Below are positions 10,577-22,500 of a stretch of 64,000 nucleotides of DNA, in pieces. How positions within the stretch are numbered: the stretch's first letter is position 1; each line of letters begins with the position of its first letter. The position numbers were made by a program, and so were the translations under genes. The notes beneath the pieces were generated by a model, which had not been told where the DNA came from, did not search any database, and saw only the letters and a program-made list of their open reading frames with translations. This stretch comes from Steinernema hermaphroditum (taxonomy: Eukaryota > Nematoda > Chromadorea > Rhabditida > Steinernematidae), in the NCBI GenBank assembly GCA_030435675.1, contig CM059625.1:15748001-15812000 (forward strand), given 5' to 3'.

Positions 10577-11928
10577 ATGAAGTGGCTTCTCGTCGTCGGC
10601 CTCTGCGCCTTGGCCTTCGGGTCGTCGGCCTACCCCTCGGACCAGGAGCGCTCATCGACGCTCTTCGAATACCGTACTCAAGTGGCCACCGGAATACCTT
10701 CCGCCTCGGATCTGCACTCGATCACCCAGTTCTCCGCCAAGGTCTCCGTCTCCAGCACCGTCAGCGAGAACTTCCTGCAGCTCAGCGACATCGGGGTCGG
10801 AGTTTTCAACGACGAAGTGAAGAAGGTCGACCAGCTACTCCCCAAGAAGGTCTTTACGAAGATCGCCCTCGCACAGCACCAACATGAGGAGCTCCGTTTT
10901 CCCGTGAAGTTCTACAAGGAGCATGGACTCGTCGTGAACATCACCTTCGATGAAAGGGACTCCATGTGGTCGAAGAACTTGAAGAAGGCCGTCCTGAACC
11001 ACTCTTCCGCGAACTCCTTCAGAACCAATCCCCGGAAGTCCGAAAGCGTCATGGAGTTGATCGAGGACGCCAAGAAGGAGGTTAGCTCCCGTCTACGTAT
11101 TTCCACCGCTACCTTTTCATCTTTAGGTAACCCTTGAGGGTGAGTGCAACGTCCTCTACACCGCCCCTAAGGAATGGAAGAAGACCGACGACAGCCAGAA
11201 GCAATGGAGCATCACGAAGACAGTCGACTTCTCCAAGTGCAAGCAGACGGCCGACGTCAGCTACGACAACCTCTTCTCCTGGTTCTGCTCTCAGGACTTC
11301 GGCTGCAAGAATGTCACCGAGGTTCCCCTCGGTGACAGAGCCATGTACCGCTCGTCGATGTACGCCTACGTCTACTCCGAGAAGCAATGGAAGAAGATCG
11401 ACTCCTTTTCTCGCTATGTCGTCCACAACGTCATCCAGCGACACAACACCGACATGGTCACCTCTGTCGTCACCAAAGTCAAGCTCGTTGCCGGAACTTC
11501 GCCCAACACTCCTGAGAAGCCGAGGAACGGCAAGGACGTGTCCCTGCTCTACTCCACTGAAAAAGGACCGCCTTTTCGAAAAGTTCCTCATGGAGGGAGA
11601 CGATGCCCTCCAAGGAGAGAAGACCCACTGGGCCCATCGTTCTGCAGAGTTCACCGACATCAAGCAGATGCTGAAGGGGGTCGCCAACAGCGCCGACGAT
11701 AAGAACCGTGGTATCAGCTTCCGCATCACCGTTTTGTACCATAAACTCGTGCACTCCTTCCGCCGCATAACCGTTGATGATCTGAAGAAAGTCTAAGAAG
11801 AACTCTACTACATGAACTCCCCATTCGCCAAGGAATTCGACATTAATGTTACCGGCTCCGACGGCCCGTGCAAGTCTATTTATCACGTTATCAAAATTTG
11901 CGGTGTTTGTTTACAGACTCAATACTAG
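10577..11928 (+). pseudogene. 5' fragment of a vitellogenin gene, frameshifted and truncated
   Basis: The start encodes a clean signal peptide (MKWLLVVGLCALAFGSSAYP) followed by the vitellogenin N-terminal lipid-transport region. A 46-bp intron (11081-11126) lies in phase 0, and exon 2 opens VTLEGECNVLYTAP. Family resemblance continues through CKQTADVSYDN, SLLYSTEK and, in the next frame, DRLFEKFLMEGDDAL and HSFRRITVDDLKKV. Two lesions are visible: a frame change in the A-run at 11560-11564, and an in-frame TAA at 11794-11796. Similarity fades by about 11890, so only some 430 of the expected ~1,600 residues are present. Codon use is strongly G/C-ending, as in highly expressed yolk genes. A one-base sequencing error could explain the shift, but not the stop and the missing 3' two-thirds. 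Confidence 0.8.
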
Positions 11929-12106
11929 CCATTCAAAGCCAGGCAGGAAAATTCTGCACAAATGAGGACCATTAAGAAAAAATGCGGCGAACTCGTTTTC
12001 GATGCACGGCATGTGGTTCGAACAGCACTTAGTAAAGCATCCTAATATCACCGTTTAGGACACCAGATAGCCCAAGCTTGGCACTGTTTAAAAAAATACA
12101 GCCTGC

Positions 12107-12165
12107 TAGACTGAAGTCGGACCTTGATCGGTGGTAGTACACGATCAAGGTCCGACTTCAGTCTA
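12107..12165. repeat. perfect 24-bp inverted repeat (hairpin, 11-nt loop)
   Basis: Arms 12107-12130 and 12142-12165 are exact reverse complements around GTGGTAGTACA. The stem includes the palindrome GACTGAAGTC. Uninterrupted pairing is unusual for a nematode pre-miRNA, so a small foldback element or an hpRNA source is as likely. It lies between the broken vitellogenin piece and the right copy of the duplication. Confidence 0.85.
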
Positions 12166-12710
12166 CCATGATACACAAGAAAAAAAGTGGAAAGCCGAAC
12201 CGAACCAGATTAGACGTCAACTAAGGGACGTCTTTGACGTCGATGTCGCCATTATTTGCGAGTTAAGCCACGTAAGCAAAGTTAGCATGAGAAGAGTTTT
12301 AACATAGTCCTGTTTAGAAGCATCACCTTGAAATCCTCACCGAAGTGAGATTTTGCTTCAACGAAAACGACGAAACTCTGAAAGACTGCGTCCGCAGTGA
12401 CATGGAGATGCACCGAGGACGATATGTAGTTCTCCCATGTCTCAATGTCTCGATTGTATTTCTCGAAAAATGCCCCATCTATGCTGTAGGCTTGCCAATT
12501 CCATTTAACGAAAATGTTACTATATATGCAACATAAATTTTCGTATAAATATCACTTGTTTCCATTTTAGTAGCCAACAGGTTCAATGGAGGGTATATAA
12601 CATTCGTATGTGCACACAAAAAATGCTTTCCAAAAAGTTGCATGACAACACTGTCCGAGCTTGGGACACGGACATCTTTTAGAGGTCAGCTGGGAAACAT
12701 TTTCAAACAA

Positions 12711-13428
12711 GCTCAGATAGCGACAAACATATCCAGTTCAATTCGCTGTTCACAGTGAGCAGTCATCAACAGTTACGTTCTGAAATAGAAAACGCCTGTA
12801 AAAATCAGAAGTAGCCATATCAGAAGCATTCTTAAACATGCCTTATGCAATCGAGACCAGAATCCGTCATTTTTACCTTTCAGTGTTATTCCGGAGCGTT
12901 TGGACAAAGCTTATCGTCGATCAGTATTGTAAATTAAAGACATCGATGCTTACTCCTTAATGTTCTACAAGCCAGAACGCGTCTCCTGGTCATATCTGGG
13001 CAATTTGTGTTTTTTCGATCTGCAAATACAGCGAAGTCTCGATAAAGCACGCATGCGCCGCAAACAGAACACGACGACACTGGAGGCAAATTCAAACGTT
13101 GACTGACTATCATTAAATTGCAGTGTTTCGCAATAGCACTGGGGAATATCACACATTCGACAACAGCCATTGCACTGCCACCCATAAATGTTTACTCGAG
13201 ACGGTTCGAACCCTCGACTACTGTGAGACCTTCATAGTTTCTTTACAGCGCGAGTGAATTATCATCAATGGAAACACGCGTATTGCAATGTCGATGAACA
13301 GCGTAACTCAAGCACTATGTGTGCCACCCACGCAATTGGATACGCATTTAGATGTTGTTTCTTAAGCATAGAAGCGGAATGATACAATTAAGTCTTTATT
13401 AAAATCATGAATTCACATTTCACATATA
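12711..13428. repeat. right copy of the ~720-bp direct duplication
   Basis: Near-identical to 8777-9504. Its right end runs into the 3' UTR of the minus-strand inhibitor-2 gene and contains the poly(A) signal, so this copy is probably the parental location. A TA dinucleotide run follows at about 13423-13440. Confidence 0.85.
13395..13400 (-). other. poly(A) signal of the inhibitor-2 gene
   Basis: TTTATT on the plus strand (AATAAA on the minus strand) lies 100 nt after the szy-2 stop codon. The same hexamer is retained in the left duplicate near 9473. Confidence 0.55.
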
Positions 13429-13499
13429 TATATATATATGTGTTAGGATGGTAATACATATTCGTAAACACGTTAGTGGTTGTACATAAAAATACACGA

Positions 13500-14163
13500 T
13501 TAATCCTCCTCTTCGTCGTCAACCAGCATCTTATCTCGTCCAGCCCGAAGCGCGGCTCCCTCATTATAATGTGCGCGGCGCTTCTTTTCGAACTCCATCT
13601 TATGCTCTGAAAGAAGAGTTCAGCAAGAACAATGAACAATATTTCATACTGATTTCCTCAGGAGTCAGATGATCAGCGTCGGGCTCCGGATCGTCAGCCT
13701 CTCCAGGGCGGACGACAGTGGGGCTAATGCGGGCGGGCCTGTTGTCCAGGTTCTTCTCCATGGCTTCGACAAGCTTCTCGGCGTCCACTCCGGCAATGAG
13801 CGACACACGGCGACGGTTGCCAGAGGTGCCTGCATCCTCTTCGCTGTCACTGTGGTGGTGGAATGGAGTTTTAGGTTCATCGATCTAATAAAAGCAATTT
13901 TATTTACAGTTGTTCTCTGAATCATCTACCTTCATATGACCATAGTCCTTATCGGTGGGATGATATGTCTGAAGGATGTTCATCTCATCAAAACGAGCAT
14001 GCCCATCGCCCACTGAGTTCTTCTTCACCGGAACGCTCGCGTCGAACGACGGCTGCTTCACTTTCAGAATTGACTTTTTCGGCTGAAGCTTCAAACACTC
14101 ATTGGGGTCCTTATGATCACCACCGGCAACAGGGATGGTCTCGCGAGCAGTGGTCACGTCCAT
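13500..14163 (-). CDS. szy-2: protein phosphatase 1 inhibitor 2 (I-2)
   Basis: Three exons (14163-13930, 13884-13650, 13606-13500) give 191 residues; human inhibitor-2 has 205. PP1-binding motifs are present: KKSILK near residues 29-34 (mammalian KGILK), then MNILQTYHPTDKDYGHMK, and the C-terminal HYNEG that blocks the PP1 active site. PKTPFHHH around residues 82-89 keeps the Thr (T84) equivalent to the GSK-3/MAPK-regulated site, followed by an acidic SDSEED typical of CK2 sites. The protein is largely disordered and regulates PP1, for example in mitosis. The C. elegans orthologue is SZY-2. Stop and poly(A) signal sit at the edge of the 720-bp duplication. Confidence 0.93.
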
Positions 14164-17100
14164 GGCGGTTGTTAATTGCCTGGAAAGAGTGGGATATACG
14201 AAGATACAAAAGTGACATGAACACGAGAAACGGAATAGAATGTCGTAAACGGCTCCTGTTCCCTCCGCCCCCTCCCATTTGTAGTAAACAACCGAAACAG
14301 CTGCATACTTTTTGAGCATAAAAAAATTGATAAAATGAAAGGCAAACAATAACACGCTTGTATATCTCAGTGTGGCATAACAGAACAGCGCATCACATCG
14401 CGCGCGCAACCATAATTGTCGTGTTGACGGATCAACAGTTCAAGTATGGTCAAAGCGCAACTTCGATTATTCATTGGTCACAATAACACACGCTCGCATG
14501 GTTGTGTATTGACGAGAGACAATTTCTACGTTATAATATAGATAACAACGGCTTGACGGGATGGTCAGTTTGATTAGCACCGTTTAACGTGGAATGCAGT
14601 GACGGGAACCTTCGCCACTGACTGCATCCGATCAAGATCAATAAACGCGGAGGGAAAAAGAAGAGCACACGAAATAGTGAACTTCAGCTTTAGACATAGC
14701 ATCTCGAAAGCATAGAATCACTATCTGGAGCTAAGATACTACACGTTGTCACTATCAATGTCCGCACTAATATGATGCCTAAGTTCGGCAGCGTATGCAT
14801 AGTCGTATTTGAATAAGCGCATATGCGAGTTCGCAGCTCGACAAACTAAATTGACCGATGATGAAAATGAGAAATGAGCGCCTACGCGCCGCCCACTGTT
14901 CTCCAAATGTGTCTATGTGCTTTGGCTTATCAACCGTGTGAGCCTCGAAATGAATAGCGATCATTACAGACATTTTTCCTTCAATTAATTCCAAGCGCTG
15001 GAAGTTCCAGCAGCCAGATGTCTGATTAAACGCATTACTACGTAGATGACAATAGCTCTCTCCTACACATAAGACTTATGGACAACACATTTGCTCTGCG
15101 CCCTTTAGCCACTCAAACAGAAAGCACAACTTGAAATCCTCCCACGCTATCTGCGACCGTTCAACTGAACGATCATCTCCATTCACAACAAAACGAGAGC
15201 ATGAAGTGTGACTCACAGTGTAACGTCCTGTATCCGCTTGTGAACCGTCTCTAATATGCAAATCACCGCCGTGTGGACTGTTCGTCACCGTCGTCTGGAG
15301 GGTTCGTCAACGCCGATGGATCATCGGCTGCATCGATGCAAAACGCTTTAGCAACTCACATACATGTATGAGCTGACACTAAGCACGCATAATCGGCTAC
15401 CTACGCTTTCGACATCCGTTGAAAAACAAATTTCGACTACGCTTTGAATACATTCGCGACATGGCACAACGCTCTAGTGTTGCTGCGGTTGGAAAAACAA
15501 ATTGCTGCTTTTCGAGAATTTTGACGTTACTGGCAACGGTTTCAGCAATTTCAACAATTTCTTGGTAGCTCTAAATTGGCAAGTGCAAGTGCTCACTTAT
15601 AGTGCTTGGGTGGAGCGCATTGCGTGATCGCATGGAATACGCAAGGCACGAAATCTCACCGACATGGCACTTGTTAATACGCACGTACAGGAAGGGACAA
15701 ACCTTTCGCAGTACGGCAACAGCGTCAACAATTACCCGGCCGTGACAAAACATACTCTGCAGCAGAGGAAGGGGGAAACGCTACGTCGCCAAACTATGAG
15801 TTGTAAATAAACAGGGGAAATGTTAATATTCCGGTGAGATATAAACGAACGAAAGAAGTGGGTCTGCGCGTGTTCTAAAAACAGGATGCCGGAAGAAGCT
15901 CAGCAACAACGCGACCTCTGGTGAGCTAAGACGGCGATGATGAGCTAAGGATCACCAATAAGGAGCTAAGCAACGTAAGTCTTAGAATGATCAGCTGAGC
16001 TGCGCCGACAGTGAGCTAATTCATAAAGATAGACCCACTTCCTAACAAGAGAGCATTCGGCAAACCGCGAGCACTCAATAGACCAAACATGAGATAAACA
16101 AGACGACAAGCAACACAAGCGCGTATCCTATTTGCAGGTGGCGATGCAGCCTGCTAAACAAAGCGCGCAAGGAACCGCTGCATACGGCAAATCCTCCCTC
16201 GCCGGCTTCCGGCGCCGTCGTCTAAAGTCGGAAAATTGTTTTCGTCCAACTCCATCTTCAAAAAAAGAGAAGGAGATGAAGAAAATAGCGAAGAACGATC
16301 GAGCAGCCAACGATTGGGAGCAGACAGACGGAGCGCACGCGAGGGCGCTCGCATCGTGCGCCGCCCCACGCAGAGGGAGCGCGAGCGGGTGGGAGGCGAA
16401 CAACCTACGGGTTCGCTCCGACATTTTCGGCGCGTCCTTTGTTGCCCTGCACAGCATCCGCTCAGCGGTCTCTCGTTGCCGGTAAAACATTACAGTTGGC
16501 GTCATGGCGACGCCTCAGAACCTAATCAGATCAACTGTGTTAGGCGAAAAACAATTTTTGCGTTCGAAAGTTGAAATTTCTTGCACTTTCGCTGATAACC
16601 GTCTTTGTTCGTTGTCCAAAACAATCTCTCGCCTTTCGATGGAACGTTCCGATTATTTACCTTCTTTTTGGGCTGCGTGAGTGCAGAAGCGGTGCAGAGA
16701 GAGGTCAACGGAGTTGTTGTGGTCGGATGCCGTCAGATGCCGCGCTCTATTTTCGCTGCGCCGTCGATCTCTAGACACGCGTAAACAAGGGAAATTCTAT
16801 ACACGATGTTTACATGTACAAAATACATAACAAGGAAAAAATTGGTGACAAGCACGAGGATGCTTGTATGTGGGTAAATACGAGCGCAGACAATCAAAAC
16901 ATCTGTTACATAACGCACAGAAATGATCTTGGAGAACAGGTGATCAGCAGTTTGTGCGAACTTCGCAGGTACCGTCCCCGTTCTGCTCGACGAATTAAGA
17001 GGTGCAAATGATGTTTTGTCAAAGGCAATGAACTTCTCTTTGTGGTCACGACGCGACCGATAGACTGCAGTGTTGAAATGTGACCTGCCGTTAGGAACAA

Positions 17101-19531
17101 ACATGGAATGTGAGGTATTGAGTGAGTCAGACTTTGGGCGTCCTTTTCTTTTGCACGACGACACGAAGATCGGTCTGTGTGGCAGAAGCTGAACTAGCTG
17201 TCATCTGTGGAAATTTGATTTATCACGTTTGTGGAAAGAAATTGCAAAGGGAATAGAAATTACTGCCCTATAGTATTGGGTTCTAACGCTTGGCCTTGCG
17301 CACTTTAAGCCCTATAGGTTCCAATGCACTTTTTATCGGATTTCAAAGACTGTGGAAATTAGACTATTGAAAGCTTTTTTATGCGAACTTGATTGGGGGC
17401 GTGAGAGGTTGGCTTATTGACAACTTGTGATGAAAATGACAGGTGCCTAGGAGCGCTTCGACAATAGGGAAGTGCCATTGCCATTTTGCTGAACGATGGC
17501 ACGTTTCAACCTACAATGAAACTAATTGGTTTCACATAGCCGCAGGATATCATTCAATAATCTCGTTTTAATGCCGAATAGAAGCTTATGATATGTTATA
17601 GAAGTCCTATAAAGCAAGGGTCGCAGGTCATGAGTGTTTCTCTAACTGCACTAGAGATCTTTGCAACAACAACTCGTGGGAGTATGGTGATGACTAGTCG
17701 CACGAAGGCGTTTATCGCAGGTAGAGCGTGATCGAACTAAAGAACAAAAATCAAATTGGGTTGTACCCTTGTACACGACCATGGGGGTTCTGTTTTTCAC
17801 CCTCATTAGGGAGCGTATTCAGCGTGGCTCGCCTTACCCATCTGGTACCGCCACCGCCGTCGGAAATGAAGCAAGCGTCTTCTTGCTGTTCTAACACGCC
17901 ATAACAAATGGAGCGCGAAAAAGGAGTGGGATAAGAGAAGTGAAGCTCCAAAGTGCATTCTCAGCGAGATGATTGAATAAATTGTTGTTTTCGCGAGGAC
18001 GCACACAATTCTGAATTGGTATGCAGTAGGACAAAGAGCGAAAATTGAAAATGAATTCTTAAAAAAAAGCAAGCGCCGGCCTTGCCTTAAGTAGGACGGC
18101 TTTTGTGGGCTGAAGTATTGGATTCATTAATGCAACACCCAGACGGTGAAATATGGCGAGGAGGTACGTACTAGGAAATAGGGCATGACTGGCACGGTGC
18201 GCTTCAAACGCAGGCCGACCTTTAATCATACGCGGATTAGTCACTGAAACGTTTATGGGGCCGAACTCCGCAATTTCTAAGCCAGATGACTGAACAGTTG
18301 GACGCTGAGGTGGACGCACTCGCCAACAAACGAAAACTCAAACAAGAATGGGAAAACAAAACGCATATCTGACACGGCCACTGGGCGTCTGCCACTGCAA
18401 ACGTGCTAGCAACACAACGAGGTCAATATTTTATAAAAGACTGCTGACAACACTACCGCTCAAAAAAAGAAAATCTGTTGATAATTGTGCGTTTTGCCCT
18501 CTCCGCTGAACGCATATATCAACTGACCGGCGACTCAATGTTCCCATGCGCCATATTACATAGTCTGGAGCAGCTAAAAGGATGGCCAACGGCGGCAAAC
18601 GTAATTCGTCCCCAAAATTCGTTCTGCCCCGTCATGTACGTGAAAATCTATTAATAGCGATGAGAGCGAAATGGCTCACATCCATCGGACGATGACAAAC
18701 GGTCGTCCGAAGCCCTCGGACTAATCGCCAGTGAATCCCGCTCGTCGTCCGCCGCTGCATTTTGCATACGACCTTGGGTCTTCCGCCACTGGTCAGAATT
18801 AGAGTTTTCCAGAAAAAAAACCAGGATAAATCGAATTAGCCAACGCACATATTCGGTCACCCCATTGGTTCGGAGCAACTGTTAAGCAGGGCACATCGGC
18901 GAGAAAAGTGAAGATGGCAGCAAACGAAAGAAAAGCTAACGCGAGTTTCTTCAATATGCAAAGAAGGATGCCTGCTTAAGAGCACATGGGCCACAAACGG
19001 CCGAATATGTATGTACGCGGATGCATTTGCGTACTATTTCGCTTGAAAATCAATCAGCAATGGGGGGAATGAGGGCTAAGGCGCAGACGGAGGGTAACAA
19101 AAACAGCAACAAATCTTAGTTTCCCCTTCTTTGAGCTTCACGCAAGCCGCTTTGCGTGTGGACAGCTAATGGCGCATCATTGCGTTCTTTGCTGGTAGCA
19201 CAGGCGACGACATTCACTTCCACCACCCATGTGAGCTTTGCCCACCATCACCTCACCCACCGGCAGCGAACCAAATTCTCCATTCCGATAACAGCTTTAA
19301 TGCTATTCATCATCGCTCCTTTCGATGAATTGAGCAATTCGATTGTTTATATCCGGGTTTTGCGGGAAGCGGGTAATTTACATGCGCACGTACAAGGAAC
19401 GAATGCTTGGAGAGATCGTTGTTCTTTTGGAAAAAGGCACAATTAAGACGAATTCGGTATTTTTGTTCTCTCTATCAGCTGGGACGGGGAGAACCGTTGG
19501 AATCGCGGGGAGACGAGGGAAATGCTGTTTT
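14164..19531. other. 5.4-kb interval without a recognised gene
   Basis: Many short frames occur, but none shows family resemblance. A G/C-rich stretch at about 16130-16770 has long frames on both strands at once, which suggests base composition or a promoter rather than coding. An octamer GAGCTAAG recurs at 15923, 15942 and 15963, with a variant at 16013. The right end is the 3' flank of osm-3. A relic of a mobile element cannot be excluded around 16.7-17.1 kb. Confidence 0.35.
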
Positions 19532-22500
19532 TCAGGTAAACGACTTGTTGCGAGGCATTGGAAGCGCGTCGAGGCGGTGCGGCTTGCGCTGAGCGCTCCC
19601 AGTACGTTCGATCAGATCGTCGGTGTAGATGACGCCGCTTGTAAGTCCGTCGTGCGTCGCTGGATGTCTCAGGCTCTTGTGATGATGATCTAAGACGGGG
19701 AAACGCATTAAGAGGCAAACGATGGCGGGGGAAAAGCGAGAGACAAAGACAAGCTCTGCGGGCACAACACTTACTGAGCATTCGATTGCTGTCTGCCTTG
19801 TATTTGTTGACGAGGTCGGTGGCTTTGAGTGGTTTAAAGTAGTTTTTCGCAATATCGTCCACGTTGCTGTCCTCAAGTTTCTAGAAATGAATTATTGATC
19901 GGAATTTTCGAGCTGTCCATGTTGATTTTCGTGATTTTCTTTGCAAAGACATGGAAAAGGCCATGCGTGCAGTTAGTGTTCGGCGCCTCCACGTGTGTGG
20001 TCTCTATCGCGACGCTCATCGACCATTTGCACGTTTGGACTCACGTGCACTCTGAGAAAGAAGTCGGCGTTATCATGGATCTCAGCGAAGCTGCTTCCCC
20101 CTGACAATATGTGAAGGAAAACAATCTTATGACCCTAGGAAATCTTTGGTCTTCTCATTCTCCAATCACGGGTTTGCACTTGCTCGGTGAGGAAGGCTGT
20201 TTATGAAGAAGGTTCCTCACACATGCATTTCTCCGTTTGGGGGTGTATTTCGAAAATGTGGCAATATGCACTATAATGTAAACGACATTGCTTGTTTTCG
20301 TGGAGACTTAAAGTTCGCACAATCTTGGAATGATCTTTAAGGCCAAATGACAAAAGAAACTAAACTTCCAGTGATTACGCACACTCGTTATGAATTATAA
20401 ACAACGACCAAGAGACGGGAGGGTAATGAGCATAGGGCAATTTAATTTTTAATCTTGCAGTAATGACGTCAGACTGCATTTACGGCCAACAAAACATCGA
20501 CGTAGCCCCTTGGGGTGACAAAAACATTGGTGATGAAATCAGCGACTAAATCATATTGCGGTTTTGAAAGGGAAAGTAAAAATTACCAGTGCATGTAAAC
20601 CCTATACTATAGCAAATGGTTTTAAGGACTTTGATCTGTGTATTGCAAATATTTATCTACAGACGAAGATAATTGACTTCTTTATGATAACTGCCTTCAT
20701 TAGATGCAAGAAGACGCTGTTGGGTTTATGAGTCACCCGAGTCCGAAGGTCAGTATAATGATGGAAAATTTTAGCAAGTCGTCCGAAACCAGGGCATGCC
20801 ACTAAACTTTTGAAAACAACTTTGTAAATGCAGTTATTCTGTTATGTACAGATGCGAACATGATATGGCTATTTTTTAGGTATTTTATTGGCTTTGGCAT
20901 GTTGAAGATATACGTGCAACGCAGAGTGGCAATTAGCTCTGAGTGTTCTTTGGAACTACGGAAAGATAAACGTATACATGTGATTATACGAGAACTGTCA
21001 CATACCTTTCGAAGTCTCAAAATTCCATCTTCGTCGTCTTGCACGTATTGCTGATCAATGCGTTGTCCTTGCAAGGCTGCATGTTCAGCATTCGCTGAAT
21101 TCTGAACGAACTCACTTACCTGGATTAGCGCTGGGAAGATTTGTTCTCGAACTTAAAACATCAGGAATAATCCATCGTTGCTGGTCGTCGTCCCATACGG
21201 CTTCCCTCTTGATTTTTTCGAGATTTGCATAGTTGAGGTCTTTCCTGATTGTTGGCTGTAGTTTTTCAAAGATTTGGTGGCATAACTTTAGCTGTTGATC
21301 TTGTTTCCGTATCGTTTCGAGGTAATCAAGACGGTCGAGTTCGAATTCTCCTTGGATGTCCTCCACCTCCCTTTCTAAGGCACGGACCTGGAATAGATTT
21401 ATCAGCGATTGCTAAGATGACAGCCACGACTATAACAGAAATGTTCTTTGAGCGTCGTGATACATTTACTGATTATCGTATTGAAACAGAATGCGTACTT
21501 TGAGTTGTTGATTAGTGAACACTCGTCGTGCACTTGATGTATTTGTGAGTCAAATTTGGGACTGCTCTTATCATATGAAGGGTAGCATCTCAATTTGATG
21601 TGGAGGGTAAAAATAGCGGGTGCGCGTAACAAAATTGACGCCGTTGACGACGTTGTTAGGAAATTGCTATTTCCGGATAGAAAGAAGGCATTGTGATGCG
21701 CAAAACTGACTTCCTATCGAATTAATAAAGTGCAAAAAAGAGAAGATAGAACCAGCTGCGTACAACGCTGGTTCAATGAAATTTTCGCAAATGTTGGAAT
21801 ATGAAATTTCCGACGTTAGCGGAACTATGCAGCATGTTGTCAATGCGGTTGGTGCAGCGAGGATGAGGATGTAATGAGATACACACCGGCAATTAGTGAA
21901 AACTTTGCAAGAAGGTGGCGCTCGACATGATCCATAGCTTACCTTTTCCTGTTCCTGAGTGAACTGCTTTGTCAGAGCTTCCAGCTTCTCCTGCGTCGAG
22001 TTGTAAACGTGTAGTAGAGGATCGTCGCGATGGACATTTAGCGCAGCTGGCATGGCAAATTAACGCTTAGTGGATACGACGCACACACGAATACCTGCTA
22101 ATCTCTGCATCTTCTTCTCAGCCGCTTTCATCTTTCTCTGCCTATCCGCTTTTAGCGCTTCGTTGTCGAGCTGCTCACCGCCGACCAACTGATTTTGTAA
22201 CATTTCAATCCGCCTGTTAATCTCAGCCGGATTCGTTTCTGTCGACTCGATGTCCGCCTTCGCTTTCTCATACTGACTTTGCAACGTTGACAACTCTTGC
22301 TGCAGCTTTGCTTTGCTCTTTTGCTCGTGCTCGTATTCAGCTCTTAGCTGATTCATCGCCTGTTCGAACTCGGCGCGTAACTTCTCCCTTTCCTCTTCTA
22401 TGTCCACGTTTTGAACCACCACTTGTTGGTCTTTCGGAGTGCTTATGGCCAGCGACTTTAGTCGCTCGATTTCTTGCTGATACTCGCGCAACAGGGCATC

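Noticed and set aside
8777..13428. LTR retrotransposon with 720-bp terminal repeats
   Set aside because: The repeats lack TG..CA ends and the interior holds a vitellogenin fragment and no gag, protease or reverse transcriptase.
16128..16574. Overlapping 112-125-codon frames on both strands
   Set aside because: Both strands are open at once in a G/C-rich patch, which fits composition, and no domain is seen.
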